NCBI RefSeq assembly: GCF_000196235.1
Contig: NC_008541.1
Coordinates: 620,001 to 684,000, forward strand
Direction of reading: 5' to 3'
Source: Arthrobacter sp. FB24
GTDB lineage: Bacteria; Actinomycetota; Actinomycetes; Actinomycetales; Micrococcaceae
DNA length: 64,000 nt
Shown here in pieces: positions 35,025 to 45,324 of the stretch. A program made the translations under genes and the position numbers. The notes under the pieces were generated by a model. The model saw only the letters and a list, made by a program, of their open reading frames with translations, was not told the origin of the DNA and searched no databases. How positions within the stretch are numbered: position 1 is the first letter of the stretch; each line of letters starts with the position of its first letter.

Positions 35025-35816
35025 ATGGACATCAAAGGTACTGTCGCGCTCATTACAGGCGGGGCATCCGGGCTGGGCGCTGCAACGGCGAGGCGCTTGT
35101 TCGACGCCGGGGCATCGGTGGTGCTGGTGGACCTGCCGTCGTCGCGTGGCGAAGCGTTTGCGGCGGAGCTTAACGCCGCCAGCGGGGCCGGAACGGCCGT
35201 CTTTGTCCCTGCCGACGTAACCAGCGAGGAGCAGGTGCAGGCCGCCGTCGCCGCCGCCGTCGCGCTGGGGCCGCTGCGCATTGTGGTGAACTGCGCGGGC
35301 ATCGCTACGCCGGGGAAGGTCCTGGGCCGCGACGGTGTGCTGCCGCTGGATACTTTCAGCCGCGTCATCCAGATCAACCTGGTGGGAACCTTCAACGTGA
35401 TCCGCCTGGCGGCCGCTGCCATGGCCGCTACCGAGCCCGTCTCGACCGAACTTGGCGGACCGGAGCGCGGCGTCATCATCAACACCGCCTCCGTGGCCGC
35501 ATTCGACGGCCAGATCGGCCAGCCCGCCTACGCTGCATCCAAGGGTGCCGTGGCGGCCATGACCCTGCCGATCGCCCGGGAACTGGCCCGGTCCCTGATC
35601 CGCGTGGTCACCATCGCGCCGGGCATCTTCGAGACACCAATGATGGCCGGACTGCCGCAGGAAGCCCAGGATTCGCTGGGAAAGCAAGTACCGCACCCGT
35701 CCCGCCTGGGCAGGCCTGCCGAATACGCCAGCCTGGCCGCGCACATTGTGGATAACGCCATGCTCAACGGCGAGACCATCCGCCTCGACGGCGCCATCCG
35801 GATGGGACCGAAATGA
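35025..35816 (+). CDS. short-chain dehydrogenase, 3-hydroxyacyl-CoA dehydrogenase type II-like
   Basis: A 263-residue classical SDR. Cofactor motif TGGASGLG (10-17), NCAG near 89, catalytic Ser and YxxxK as YAASKG near residue 168, with the DVTSEEQVQ pattern favouring NAD. The best match by eye is the HSD17B10/HADH2 branch acting on 3-hydroxyacyl-CoAs, and the acyl-CoA dehydrogenase immediately downstream (ATGA overlap) supports a beta-oxidation role. AAGGAGG precedes the ATG at ideal spacing. Confidence 0.9.
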   Translation: MDIKGTVALITGGASGLGAATARRLFDAGASVVLVDLPSSRGEAFAAELNAASGAGTAVFVPADVTSEEQVQAAVAAAVALGPLRIVVNCAGIATPGKVLGRDGVLPLDTFSRVIQINLVGTFNVIRLAAAAMAATEPVSTELGGPERGVIINTASVAAFDGQIGQPAYAASKGAVAAMTLPIARELARSLIRVVTIAPGIFETPMMAGLPQEAQDSLGKQVPHPSRLGRPAEYASLAAHIVDNAMLNGETIRLDGAIRMGPK

Positions 35817-37045
35817 CCCCGGCGGCGGTCCCGGTGCAGCCGGCGGCTCCGGCTGCGAATGACGTGGATTCGCTGCCAACGGCCGACTTCTTCGGGTTCG
35901 AGTCACTGCTCAGCGACCGGGAGCGGCGGAAGCTGGAGGAGCTGCGCGAATTCCTGGCGGCCGAGATCGCACCGTTCGCCACGGAGTGGTGGAACAACGC
36001 CGAATTCCCCGCCCATATCCTCCCGAAACTGGCCGCCCTCGAGCTGAGCGCCCCCGCCCAGCGCGGCTACAGCCACCTGTTCGCGGGCCTGGTGATTGCC
36101 GAAATCACCAGGGTGGATACGTCCATTGCCACGTTCTTCCTGGTGCACCATGACCTCTTCGTGGAATCCCTGTACGGGTTCGGCTCCGATGAGCAGAAAG
36201 CCCGCCTGCTCGACGACGCCGCCAGCCTCCGCACCACCGGAGCCTTTGCGCTGACCGAGCCGGAGCACGGCTCCGATGTGGCCGGCGGAATGGAAACGCG
36301 GGCGCGGCGGGTTCCCGGGGGAGCGGACGACGGCGGCGACTGCTGGATCCTCAACGGCGCCAAACGCTGGATCGGCAACGGGACGTTCTGCGATTACATG
36401 CTCGTGTGGGCCCGGGACGAAGCCGACGGCGCCATCCGGGGATTCATCGTGGACGCGGCCCTCCCCGGCGTCAGCCGAAGCCGGATCGAAAACAAGATCG
36501 CCCTGCGCACGGTGCAAAACGCGGACATTGTCTTCCGGGATGTCCGGGTAGCGGAGACGGACCGCTTCGCCGGCATCAGCAGCTTCGAGGACACCAACGA
36601 ACTGCTCCGCGGATCCCGGATCATGGTGGCATGGCAGGCGGTGGGCCAGCAGCTGGCGGCCTTCGACGTTGCCCGGCAGCACGCCGTTGAACGCCAGCAG
36701 TTCGGCCGTCCGCTGGCCAAATTCCAGCTCATCCAGCAGCAGCTGGTGACCATGCTGGGCAATGCCGTGGCCAGCATGGGGATGATGGTCCGGATCGCCC
36801 AGCTGCAGCAGGATGGGGCCGCGGATATGGCCCAGGTGGCGCTGGCGAAGTCGTACACGAGCGCCCGGATGCGCGAAACCGTGGCCATGGGGCGGTCCAT
36901 CCTGGGCGGGAACGGGATTGTGTCGGATTTCCGGATGGCCAAGATCTTCGCCGACGCGGAGGCCATTTACACCTATGAGGGCTCGTTCGAGATCAACACG
37001 CTGATCGTGGGCCGCGCCGTCACCGGCGTGTCCGCGATCGTCTGA
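35813..37045 (+). CDS. acyl-CoA dehydrogenase
   Basis: A 410-residue flavoenzyme for alpha,beta-desaturation of acyl-CoAs. It has the FAD-binding block [20 protein letters not shown], the helical C-terminal domain with [17 protein letters not shown], and the end block [18 protein letters not shown], where EGSFEIN stands in for the usual EG(T/S)xxIx with the catalytic Glu. Translationally coupled to the SDR. The group resembles glutaryl-CoA and medium-chain dehydrogenases; exact substrate not clear. Confidence 0.92.
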   Translation: MTPAAVPVQPAAPAANDVDSLPTADFFGFESLLSDRERRKLEELREFLAAEIAPFATEWWNNAEFPAHILPKLAALELSAPAQRGYSHLFAGLVIAEITRVDTSIATFFLVHHDLFVESLYGFGSDEQKARLLDDAASLRTTGAFALTEPEHGSDVAGGMETRARRVPGGADDGGDCWILNGAKRWIGNGTFCDYMLVWARDEADGAIRGFIVDAALPGVSRSRIENKIALRTVQNADIVFRDVRVAETDRFAGISSFEDTNELLRGSRIMVAWQAVGQQLAAFDVARQHAVERQQFGRPLAKFQLIQQQLVTMLGNAVASMGMMVRIAQLQQDGAADMAQVALAKSYTSARMRETVAMGRSILGGNGIVSDFRMAKIFADAEAIYTYEGSFEINTLIVGRAVTGVSAIV

Positions 37046-37057
37046 GCCAGTTCGCGC

Positions 37058-37882
37058 TCAGCCGGCGATCATCGGGTCCTTCTCGCCGGCTTCGATCCGG
37101 TAGTCCAGGCTGTTGTTCTTCACCGGCATGGGGCAGGTTCCGTACGGGGTGAACGCGCTTGGGTAGTTGATGGCGCGGTTGAAGTCCAGAACCACTGAAC
37201 CGTCCGGCCGGGGCCGGGCCGTGGACACCTTGCGCCACTCGTCCGTCGAGTCCCCGTTGGTTTCGTCGTGGAATGTGACGGTCAGGGCGCCGAGCTTCTC
37301 CTCTTCGGCCTGCAGGTGGAACTCATGGTCCTTGCCGGGAAGCCGGAACACCAGCTCGCCGACGGTGCGGTGCACGCCGTCCACCAGCGGGTTCGCGGTG
37401 CCGATCGGAACATCCACGGGCTCCGGATAGGGGCGGAACTCGGCGTCGACCACCAGGTCGGGGCGGTACTCAAAGGAGGGCACGCCGTCGAACTCCGTAA
37501 ACACCGGTGAGCGGGAATCGCGGGTTCGGATGGCGTACTTGTCCGCGCGCATGGCCAGCTCCACCACCACCTGCCTGCCGTCGTCGCCGCCGAACTGCAC
37601 CCACATCAGCGACTCCTCGTCCGCCAGCGCGGCGGAAATGGTGCCGTCCACGGCTTCGCCCGTTGCCACCAGCGTCAGTCCGTCGGCCGCCGCCGCGGTG
37701 AGGAACGCCGTCGTTCCGTCGGTGGACCAGAGTCCAGGGACGAGGTCGACGGCGGCGGGTCGGCTTTCCAGCCACTGGAACGACGTGAGTGTCAGCCAGC
37801 CGTACTCGCTGGCCAGTGCCTTGTTGCGGTTGGTGCGGAACCGGTTCCAGCGTTCCAGTTGTGCGTCAGTAGCAGTGTTCAT
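37058..37882 (-). CDS. DUF1684 protein
   Basis: A 274-residue soluble protein. The family hallmark near the C-terminus is visible as DFNRAINYPSAFTPYGTCPM, preceded by RPRPDGSVVLDF. DUF1684 proteins are widespread in actinobacteria and have no proven function, though some are coupled to redox or lipid genes. The start is at the ATG at 37882; there is a short gap to the TetR gene on the same strand, so the two may be cotranscribed. Confidence 0.85.
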   Translation of the reverse strand: MNTATDAQLERWNRFRTNRNKALASEYGWLTLTSFQWLESRPAAVDLVPGLWSTDGTTAFLTAAAADGLTLVATGEAVDGTISAALADEESLMWVQFGGDDGRQVVVELAMRADKYAIRTRDSRSPVFTEFDGVPSFEYRPDLVVDAEFRPYPEPVDVPIGTANPLVDGVHRTVGELVFRLPGKDHEFHLQAEEEKLGALTVTFHDETNGDSTDEWRKVSTARPRPDGSVVLDFNRAINYPSAFTPYGTCPMPVKNNSLDYRIEAGEKDPMIAG

Positions 37883-37915
37883 GGTTCCTCGTTCATTGGT
37901 CCGGGTCGCTCCGGG

Positions 37916-38524
37916 TCACTCCGGGTTGCCCAGGCTGGCGGTTATCAGCTGGGAGGCGGCCTCCCGGGCGGTGATGGCGGCTTCGGGGTCCCCGTCCAGC
38001 ACGCCGCTGGCCAGGCCGCCGTCCAGAATCAGCGAGAGGCTTCGTGCCAACCGGTCCGGCCGTGCGGCGCCGGCCTCGGCGGCCAGCCCCTGCATCCACG
38101 CCAGCACGGCCTTCTTATGGGCAACGGTGCGATCATGAACCCGCGTTCCGGACGCTGACTCGGCGGCGGCGTTAATGAAGGCGCAGCCCCGGTAGCCGTC
38201 GCGGCGGCAGGCGGAAGCGAGGGCATCGAACAGCCCTGCAAGCTGCGCCGCAGGGTCCGGGCCCGCGGCCTCCGCTGCAGCGTGGAGCTGTCCCGTCCAG
38301 ATGGCATCCACCTTGTCCAAGTAGGCGAGGATTAGTTCGTCCTTGGCGGGAAAATACTTGTAGAACGTGGCCTTGGAGATTCCGGATTCGGCGATGATGG
38401 TGTCGATGCCGGCAGCGCGCAGGCCGTGGGCGTAGAAGAGCCTGAAAGCGGTGGCCAGGATCTTCTCTTTGGCGGGTCCGGCCGGCGTTCGGACAGCCTG
38501 CTGTGCGGGTGCTGGCGTCGTCAT
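37916..38524 (-). CDS. TetR-family regulator (second)
   Basis: A 202-residue repressor. The helix-turn-helix lies at about 38-58 (IDTIIAESGISKATFYKYFP), followed by an AcrR/TetR_C-like helical ligand domain with CRRDGYRGCAF, found in several regulators of xenobiotic or oxidative stress genes. The ATG at 38522-38524 is chosen; upstream codons belong to the opposite gene. Three AGAC(N6)GTCT operators lie between it and the divergent reductase gene. Confidence 0.93.
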   Translation of the reverse strand: MTTPAPAQQAVRTPAGPAKEKILATAFRLFYAHGLRAAGIDTIIAESGISKATFYKYFPAKDELILAYLDKVDAIWTGQLHAAAEAAGPDPAAQLAGLFDALASACRRDGYRGCAFINAAAESASGTRVHDRTVAHKKAVLAWMQGLAAEAGAARPDRLARSLSLILDGGLASGVLDGDPEAAITAREAASQLITASLGNPE

Positions 38525-38539
38525 GACTCTATGGTACAC

Positions 38540-38553
38540 AGACCAGTCTGTCT
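38540..38553. promoter_or_regulatory. TetR operator O1, AGAC(N6)GTCT
   Basis: AGACCAGTCTGTCT, 16 bp before the TetR ATG. It likely governs autorepression. Confidence 0.8.
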
Positions 38554-38598
38554 GCGCCCCGCGCAAGTCGTCGGCTGGCCCGCAGGGATCCTTGCCGT

Positions 38599-38612
38599 AG
38601 ACAGATCTGTCT
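38599..38612. promoter_or_regulatory. TetR operator O2, AGAC(N6)GTCT
   Basis: AGACAGATCTGTCT, a perfect 14-bp palindrome, midway between the divergent genes. Confidence 0.85.
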
Positions 38613-38633
38613 GATAGCGTCTTCTTCACTGGT

Positions 38634-38647
38634 AGACGGACCTGTCT
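38634..38647. promoter_or_regulatory. TetR operator O3, AGAC(N6)GTCT
   Basis: AGACGGACCTGTCT lies 65 bp before the reductase ATG, with longer arms GGTAGAC (38631-38637) and GTCTACC (38644-38650). Confidence 0.8.
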
Positions 38648-38711
38648 ACCCGGGCGCCTCATGCACTGAGACGCAGCCGTAGAGACGCTTTTCGACCAGA
38701 ATGAGGACGCC

Positions 38712-39392
<681 letters not shown>

Positions 39393-39417
39393 GCCGGCGG
39401 GCCTCCCGATAAGGCCG

Positions 39418-39450
39418 GCGGCGGCCCCTACTAAAACAGGGGGCCGCCGC
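39418..39450 (+). terminator. strong hairpin after the reductase gene
   Basis: 11-bp GC-rich arms GCGGCGGCCCC (39418-39428) and GGGGCCGCCGC (39440-39450) with an A-rich loop follow the stop at 39392. No U-tract. The remaining 140 bp to ppc contain no recognised motif. Confidence 0.65.
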
Positions 39451-39593
39451 GGACGTCAAGGGCACGAACACTATCTGAGACAAATTCCCACCCCGCGAGA
39501 GTGCCGGGTAACATCCCATAGGAACACGTAACCCGGCTCACAGTATCCAGCGCAGTGTACGAGCCAAGTCCGAACCCTCGAAAGATAGTTTCC

Positions 39594-42458
39594 ATGGCTG
39601 ACACTGCAGTAAATCCAGGCGCTCATCTCGCGGCAGGCACTGATCCTGCCGGTTCCGATTCCAGCGCTGATCTCGCGTCCGAACTCCGGGCGGATGTCCG
39701 GCGCGTCTCCACGCTGCTGGGCGAATCGCTGGTCCGCCAGCACGGCCCGGAGCTCCTCGACCTCGTCGAGCAGGTCCGCCTGCTGACCAAGGAGTCCAAA
39801 GAGGCGGCCCGCGGAGGCGCGGACGCCACCGGCCCTTGGAGCTCGCACGACGTCGTCGCCCAGGTCCGCGAACTGCTCGGCTCCCTGCCCATTGACCAGG
39901 CCACCGACCTGGTCCGTGCTTTTGCGTTCTACTTCCACCTGGCCAACGCCGCCGAACAGGTCCACCGGGTCCGGGGCCTGCGGACCCGGCAGGAGAAGGA
40001 CGGCTGGCTGGCCAAGGCCGTGGAGGAGATCTCCGGCCAGGCCGGACCGGCAGTCCTCCAGGAAGTGGTCAACGAGCTGGATGTCCGCCCCATCTTCACA
40101 GCCCACCCCACAGAAGCCTCCCGCCGCTCCGTCCTGGACAAGATCCGCCGGCTTTCCGACGTCCTGGCAGTTTCCACGGAGGAAGGCACCTCGGCCCGCC
40201 GCCGCCAGGACCGCCAGCTCGCCGAGGTGATCGACCAGATGTGGCAGACGGACGAGCTCCGCCAGGTCAGGCCCACCCCCGTGGACGAGGCCCGCAACGC
40301 CATCTATTACCTGAACAGCATCCTCACCGATGCCATGCCTGAAATGCTTTCGGACCTCTCCGAGCTCTTGGGTGAGCACGGCGTGACGCTGCCGTCGCAG
40401 AAAGCCCCCATCCGCTTCGGCTCGTGGATCGGCGGCGACCGAGACGGCAACCCGAACGTCACTGCCGGCGTCACCCGCGAGATCCTGCAGATCCAGAACC
40501 AGCACGCCGTCCGGATCAGCATTGCCATGATCGACGAGCTCATTGCCATCCTGTCCAACTCCACCGCGCTGGCCGGGGCGGACCGGGAGCTGCTGGACTC
40601 GATCGATACGGACCTCAAGAACCTGCCGGGCCTGGACCGCCGGGTCCTCGAACTCAATGCCCAGGAGCCCTACCGGCTCAAGCTCACCTGCATCAAGGCC
40701 AAGCTCCTCAATACCGCCAAGCGCGTGGCGGCCGGCTCCTCCCATGAGCCTGGCCGGGACTACACGTCAACGGCCGGCGTCCTGGCCGAGCTGGGGCTGC
40801 TGGAGGAATCGCTGCGCAACCACCACGCCGGGCTTGCCGCCGACGGTGCGCTGGCACGGGTGCGCCGCGCCATCGCCTCCTTCGGACTGCACCTCGCCAC
40901 CCTGGACATCCGCGAGCACGCCGACCACCACCATGACGCCGTCGGGCAACTCATGGACCGCCTGGGCGGTCCCGGCGTGCGGTACTCCGAACTCAGCCGT
41001 GCCGAGCGCCTCGAGGTGCTGGGAGCGGAACTGGGATCCCGCCGTCCGCTGTCCGGCCACCCGATAAAGCTCGACGGCGTGGCTGACGGCACGTACGACG
41101 TCTTCCGTGAGATCCGCCGGGCCCTTAAGACCTATGGCCCGGACGTCATCGAGACATACATCATTTCCATGACCCGCGGCGCCGACGACGTCCTTGCCGC
41201 AGCTGTGCTGGCCCGCGAAGCGGGGCTCGTCAGCCTCTTCGGTGACGCGCCCTACGCCAAGATCGGTTTTGCTCCGCTGCTGGAAACGGTGGAGGAGCTG
41301 CGGGCTTCAGCGGAGATCGTGGACCAGCTGCTGTCCGATCCGTCCTACCGGGAACTCGTCCGGCTGCGCGGCGACGTACAGGAAATCATGCTTGGCTACT
41401 CGGACTCCAACAAGGAATCCGGCGTGATGACCAGCCAGTGGGAGATCCACAAGACCCAGCGGAAGCTGCGCGATGTCGCGGCCAAGCACGGCGTCCGGGT
41501 GCGCCTCTTCCACGGCCGCGGCGGATCCGTGGGCCGCGGCGGCGGGCCCACCTATGACGCGATCATGGCGCAGCCCAACGGCGTCCTCGAAGGTGAAATC
41601 AAGTTCACCGAGCAGGGTGAAGTCATCTCGGACAAGTACTCGCTGCCTGAGCTGGCCCGCGAGAACCTGGAGCTTTCCCTGGCCGCCGTGATGCAGGGCT
41701 CAGCGCTGCACCGCACCCCGCGCACGTCCGAGGACCAGCGCGAGCGCTACGGCCACGTCATGGAAACCATTTCCGATGCCGCCTTCGCACGCTACCGCTC
41801 CCTCATCGACGATCCGGACCTGCCGGCCTACTTCATGGCCTCCACTCCCGTGGAACAACTGGGCTCCCTCAACATCGGCTCACGTCCGTCCAAGCGCCCG
41901 GACTCCGGCGCCGGTCTGGGCGGGCTGCGCGCCATCCCGTGGGTCTTCGGCTGGACCCAGTCGCGGCAGATCGTGCCGGGCTGGTTCGGCGTGGGCTCCG
42001 GGTTGAAGGCTGCCCGCGAAGCCGGCAACACGGAACAGCTCACGGAAATGATGGACCGCTGGCACTTCTTCCGCTCGGTCCTGTCCAACGTGGAAATGAC
42101 GCTGGCCAAGACGGATATGGACATTGCCGGCTACTACGTCTCGACGCTGGTACCTGAAGAGCTGCACCATTTGTTCCGGGCCATCCGGGAGGAATACGAC
42201 CTCACAGTCGCCGAGATCCAGAAGCTCACCGGCGAGCACGTGCTCCTGGACGCGCAGCCCACCCTCAAGCGCTCCCTGGAGATCCGCGACCAGTACCTCG
42301 ATCCCATCAGCTACCTCCAGGTGGAGCTGATGCGCCGCATGCGGGCCGAGGGTTCCGAGGGCGAGAGCATTTCCGGAGCAGAGATCGACGAACGCCTCCA
42401 GCGCGCCATGCTCATCACGGTCAACGGAGTGGCGGCGGGCCTCCGCAACACCGGATAA
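39594..42458 (+). CDS. ppc: phosphoenolpyruvate carboxylase
   Basis: A 954-residue anaplerotic enzyme converting PEP and bicarbonate to oxaloacetate. The catalytic histidine H171 in [21 protein letters not shown], and the loop [14 protein letters not shown] are intact, and the protein ends NTG after [11 protein letters not shown], the canonical C-terminus. Allosteric control by acetyl-CoA and aspartate is usual for the family. The ATG at 39594 begins MADTAVN; a GTG at 39555 is in frame and neither has a strong ribosome binding site, so the start is a judgement. Confidence 0.96.
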   Translation: MADTAVNPGAHLAAGTDPAGSDSSADLASELRADVRRVSTLLGESLVRQHGPELLDLVEQVRLLTKESKEAARGGADATGPWSSHDVVAQVRELLGSLPIDQATDLVRAFAFYFHLANAAEQVHRVRGLRTRQEKDGWLAKAVEEISGQAGPAVLQEVVNELDVRPIFTAHPTEASRRSVLDKIRRLSDVLAVSTEEGTSARRRQDRQLAEVIDQMWQTDELRQVRPTPVDEARNAIYYLNSILTDAMPEMLSDLSELLGEHGVTLPSQKAPIRFGSWIGGDRDGNPNVTAGVTREILQIQNQHAVRISIAMIDELIAILSNSTALAGADRELLDSIDTDLKNLPGLDRRVLELNAQEPYRLKLTCIKAKLLNTAKRVAAGSSHEPGRDYTSTAGVLAELGLLEESLRNHHAGLAADGALARVRRAIASFGLHLATLDIREHADHHHDAVGQLMDRLGGPGVRYSELSRAERLEVLGAELGSRRPLSGHPIKLDGVADGTYDVFREIRRALKTYGPDVIETYIISMTRGADDVLAAAVLAREAGLVSLFGDAPYAKIGFAPLLETVEELRASAEIVDQLLSDPSYRELVRLRGDVQEIMLGYSDSNKESGVMTSQWEIHKTQRKLRDVAAKHGVRVRLFHGRGGSVGRGGGPTYDAIMAQPNGVLEGEIKFTEQGEVISDKYSLPELARENLELSLAAVMQGSALHRTPRTSEDQRERYGHVMETISDAAFARYRSLIDDPDLPAYFMASTPVEQLGSLNIGSRPSKRPDSGAGLGGLRAIPWVFGWTQSRQIVPGWFGVGSGLKAAREAGNTEQLTEMMDRWHFFRSVLSNVEMTLAKTDMDIAGYYVSTLVPEELHHLFRAIREEYDLTVAEIQKLTGEHVLLDAQPTLKRSLEIRDQYLDPISYLQVELMRRMRAEGSEGESISGAEIDERLQRAMLITVNGVAAGLRNTG

Positions 42459-42460
42459 CC

Positions 42461-42587
42461 AACGCTCTCTCACTTCCTGCGGGAAATCTCCAGACCCTCT
42501 CTCACCTGTGAGGGAGGGTCTGGTTTTTGGCGGCCAAAGGTGAGAGAGCGTCCGGGAAATACCGACGAAAGGTGAGAGAGCGTCCTG
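42461..42587. repeat. palindromic repeat, family 1, copy E
   Basis: AACGCTCTCTCACTT at 42461-42475, a hairpin CCAGACCCTCTCTCAC (42490-42505) with its near-inverse to 42523, then two reverse arms at 42536-42552 and 42567-42583 (AAAGGTGAGAGAGCGTC each). The longest copy in the window, with four modules behind ppc. A T-tract follows the hairpin, so it can work as a terminator. Confidence 0.8.
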
Positions 42588-42604
42588 ACGCTAGGGTTGA
42601 TTTT

Positions 42605-42910
42605 ATGCCTTCGTTCCAGACCAGACTCAAGATCACCGGGCTGAAGCCCGGCAATCCTCCCGAGGCCGTGATGGCCGCCGCAGTCGAAGCGCTCGGCACG
42701 AGGCACCACGTGGAGTCGAACCAGCTGCAGATTGCCGCCGGCGTCCCGGAGTTGAACCTTCGCTTCCTGGTGGAGCCGACGGAGTACACCGGCGAGAACA
42801 ACCAGGCGCGGGAATCGGCAGCAATGATGCGCGACGCCGTCGAGCGCGTTGCGGTGACTGGCGCACTTTTGGTGCTCCGCCGCAGCCGCGGCCGCTGGGC
42901 TCCCGTCTAA
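42605..42910 (+). CDS. small uncharacterised protein
   Basis: A 101-residue soluble protein beginning MPSFQTRLKITGLKPG. It looks like a single alpha/beta domain, with no assigned family. The ATG at 42605 is chosen over an earlier ATG at 42527 that lies in the family-1 repeat; no strong ribosome binding site is seen. Its stop overlaps the DedA stop tail to tail. Confidence 0.6.
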   Translation: MPSFQTRLKITGLKPGNPPEAVMAAAVEALGTRHHVESNQLQIAAGVPELNLRFLVEPTEYTGENNQARESAAMMRDAVERVAVTGALLVLRRSRGRWAPV

Positions 42911-43542
42911 GCCGGATCGCCGGGTTCGTCCACGGGGGACCGGCTGCCGCGGCGTCGGGTGACAATCATGCCCACCACCGCACCGATCACCAGCCCGACG
43001 GCGACGCCGATCAGCGAGCTCGCCCAGAACGGCAGCTTGGTGGCTGATCCGGTGAAATAGCCGAGCCCTGTGAGCCAGGTACCCCAGAGAACTCCGCCCA
43101 GCGCGGCGCAGAAGCTGAATGCCCGGGTGGTGACGTCGGCGATCCCGGCGGCCGCAGACGTCGCCAGCCGTCCGCCCGGAATGAAACGCACACCGATGAT
43201 GGCGCCGTACGTGGTGGAACGGCCCGCTTTGGCGATGGCGGCGTGGATGCCGCGGTGGAACGTGCGGCCCCACCCCCACCGGTCCAGGACATGGCTCAGG
43301 CGGCGCTTGAAAAGCTGGAACACCACAACATCGCCCGCCCACGACGCAAACGCGGCCAGGAATCCCACCAACAGGAAGTTGGCGCGGCCTTCTGCGGCGA
43401 GCGCCCCGCCCGTGATCACCACCATTTCGGAGGGGACAGGCGGGAAAACGGCGTCGCCAAGGACGATGGGGATGATCCAGAAATAGATCGCGGCGCCCCA
43501 GGTGTCAGCGTTGGCGAGGTCCATGGGCACAAGGTACCTCAT
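42907..43542 (-). CDS. DedA-family membrane protein
   Basis: A 211-residue inner-membrane protein of the SNARE-associated (DedA/VTT) family. Visible are the re-entrant helix block ENxxPPVPSEMVV-like (DAVFPPVPSEMVVITGGALA) and the second half GVRFIPGGRLATSAAAGIA, with the conserved FxPGGR. DedA proteins flip or transport lipids such as undecaprenyl phosphate. The start is either the ATG at 43542 or the one at 43524 (MDLANAD). Confidence 0.88.
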   Translation of the reverse strand: MRYLVPMDLANADTWGAAIYFWIIPIVLGDAVFPPVPSEMVVITGGALAAEGRANFLLVGFLAAFASWAGDVVVFQLFKRRLSHVLDRWGWGRTFHRGIHAAIAKAGRSTTYGAIIGVRFIPGGRLATSAAAGIADVTTRAFSFCAALGGVLWGTWLTGLGYFTGSATKLPFWASSLIGVAVGLVIGAVVGMIVTRRRGSRSPVDEPGDPA

Positions 43543-43589
43543 TTTCGTGACGTGGGACGGACCGGGCGTGGTCCGGTCCCGGGTCCGTC

Positions 43590-44537
43590 CTAGGCCGGGG
43601 CCTCGCTGAGCTGAAGCCGGCTGCGGTACTCCACAGGCTGCCCGGTGATGGGGTCGATAAACCGGATTCCGCGGGCCAGGAGCTGCAGAGGCCTGGTGTA
43701 GTCGTCCGGTGCCTTGTCCAGCAGCTCGGGGTAGAAGGCGTCATTGACGATCCCCAGTCCCAGCGACGCCATGTGCACCCTGAGCTGGTGGGTCTTTCCC
43801 GAGTGCGGCTCAAGGCGGTACAGGCCCCGGCGCGCCGGTTCACTTGCGTGAGTGCCGGCGTCGAATGTTTTTGTCAGTTCAATGCGGGTTTCCGCGTTGG
43901 GTTCGCCGTCCACCACCTCGGCCAGCAGGTAGCTGCGGGACTTGGTCATGCGGTTCCGGACCACCACGGGGAAGCCGACGGCGGGGTACCCGGCGGCCGG
44001 TTCCGCGGCGGACACGCACTCGTACTCCTTCTGGACCTGGCGCTTCTCGAAGAGCACCTGGTACTTGCCGCGGGTCTCCGGGTTGGTGGAGAGCAGGAGG
44101 ATGCCGGCCGTCATCCGGTCCAGGCGGTGCATGGGGATCAGGTCCGGGAGGTCCAGCTGGTTCCGAAGCCGCACCAGGGCCGACTCCTGAATATATGTAC
44201 CGCCCGGCGTGGTGGGCAGGAAGTGGGGCTTGTCCACCACAAGGATGTGGTCGTCCTGGTGCAGGATGCTGAGTTCAACGGGAAGCCGCGTCTCAGGCGG
44301 GAGGGTGCGGTAGTACCAGATGAAGGTGTGGTCCTCCAGCCTGGTGAGCCTGTCCAGCGGAACGCCGCCCTCGCCCACGATCTCGCCGGCGTCGAAACGG
44401 TCCTCGATGCCCTGCGGGTCGATGTGGCCCCAGCGGTGCATCATGTAGTCCATCGCGGTATCCCACGGCCCCTCGTCCGGGAGGCGCAGGCGGGTCGCGT
44501 TCACGCCGCCGCGCACGGGGAGGGGGGATTGCATCAC
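43590..44537 (-). CDS. RluA-family pseudouridine synthase
   Basis: A 315-residue enzyme converting uridine to pseudouridine in rRNA or tRNA. The catalytic HRLDRMTAG motif has D140, and LEPHSGKTHQLRVHMASLG lies near residue 250. An N-terminal extension of about 85 residues takes the place of the S4 domain. This longer form is common in actinobacteria. The RNA target is unknown. The ATG at 44537 or the next codon may be used. Confidence 0.92.
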   Translation of the reverse strand: MMQSPLPVRGGVNATRLRLPDEGPWDTAMDYMMHRWGHIDPQGIEDRFDAGEIVGEGGVPLDRLTRLEDHTFIWYYRTLPPETRLPVELSILHQDDHILVVDKPHFLPTTPGGTYIQESALVRLRNQLDLPDLIPMHRLDRMTAGILLLSTNPETRGKYQVLFEKRQVQKEYECVSAAEPAAGYPAVGFPVVVRNRMTKSRSYLLAEVVDGEPNAETRIELTKTFDAGTHASEPARRGLYRLEPHSGKTHQLRVHMASLGLGIVNDAFYPELLDKAPDDYTRPLQLLARGIRFIDPITGQPVEYRSRLQLSEAPA

Positions 44538-44568
44538 CGGTCCATTCTACCGGGGCCCCCTCCACGCC

Positions 44569-44634
44569 GTTTCGACGGTTCCCTGCGTGCCAGACGCTGC
44601 GCGACGTCTAGCCGGCAGGGAACCGTCGATACGG
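44569..44634. repeat. family-2 palindromic repeat, third copy
   Basis: TTTCGACGGTTCCCTGC (44570-44586) and GCAGGGAACCGTCGATACGG (44615-44634) are the ends of the palindrome; the middle differs from the copies at 22 and 23 kb. It lies in the intergenic region upstream of both the RluA gene and the ArsR-type gene. The arms are perfect inverse copies over 14 bp, so this is a better palindrome than the other two. Confidence 0.8.
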
Positions 44635-44655
44635 CCGCCGACGGTAAAAAAATTC

Positions 44656-44691
44656 TTGACAAATAAAATTGTCGGTAGCGATACTTAAGCC
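44656..44691 (+). promoter_or_regulatory. strong leaderless promoter with operator
   Basis: A consensus -35 TTGACA (44656-44661) and GATACT (44680-44685) are separated by 18 bp, and the ATG at 44692 is 7 bp beyond the -10. No ribosome binding site is present, so the transcript is leaderless. The palindrome GACAA (44658-44662) / TTGTC (44669-44673) covers the -35 and is a likely site for autorepression. Confidence 0.65.
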
Positions 44692-45324
44692 ATGTTGGAC
44701 ATCGAAGTGATCGAGGACGCGGCGGCTGCGGAAGCCTCGCTGGACCCCATCCGGACCCGCATCCTCCGGGAGCTCGCGGAGCCCGGTTCGGCCACCCAGC
44801 TCGCCGCGAAAGTAGGGCTGCCCCGGCAGAAAGTGAACTACCACCTCAAGGCGCTGGAGCGCCACGGCCTCGTCGAGCTGGTGGAGGAGCGCCGCAAGGG
44901 CAACGTCACGGAGCGGGTGCTGCAGGCCACGGCCGCTTCCTATCTCATTTCGCCGGTGGCACTGGCCTCCGTTGCGCCGGATCCGCACCGTTTCGCGGAC
45001 CGGTTCTCCGCCTTCTGGCTGCTGGCCCTCGCCGGGCGCATGGTCCAGGAAGTGGGGACGCTCATCGCCGGGGCAGCGGCCGCACGGCAGAAAGTCGCCA
45101 CGTTCGCTATCGACGGTGAAATCACCTTCCGCACCGCCGCAGACCGTGCCGCCTTTGCCGAAGAACTGGGCGTTGCGGTCACCCGGCTCGTGGACAAATA
45201 CCACCACGACGGCGGGACGGGCGGGCGGAAGCACCGGCTCGTCGTCGCGCTTCACCCGGCACTCAAAGAACCAAAACAAACCACCCCGTCCGGGGAAAAG
45301 GAACAGGAGCAGGACAATGACTGA
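44692..45324 (+). CDS. ArsR-like helix-turn-helix regulator
   Basis: A 210-residue regulator. The winged helix (about 18-78) includes ATQLAAKVGLPRQKVNYHLK and the ArsR-like wing. The C-terminal half has FADRFSAFWLLALAGRM and a helical domain, then a charged tail (EKEQEQDND). No metal-ligand cysteines typical of ArsR are present. It overlaps the SRPBCC gene by 8 bp, a pairing common in actinobacteria where the regulator controls its own START-domain partner. Leaderless promoter. Confidence 0.88.
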   Translation: MLDIEVIEDAAAAEASLDPIRTRILRELAEPGSATQLAAKVGLPRQKVNYHLKALERHGLVELVEERRKGNVTERVLQATAASYLISPVALASVAPDPHRFADRFSAFWLLALAGRMVQEVGTLIAGAAAARQKVATFAIDGEITFRTAADRAAFAEELGVAVTRLVDKYHHDGGTGGRKHRLVVALHPALKEPKQTTPSGEKEQEQDND

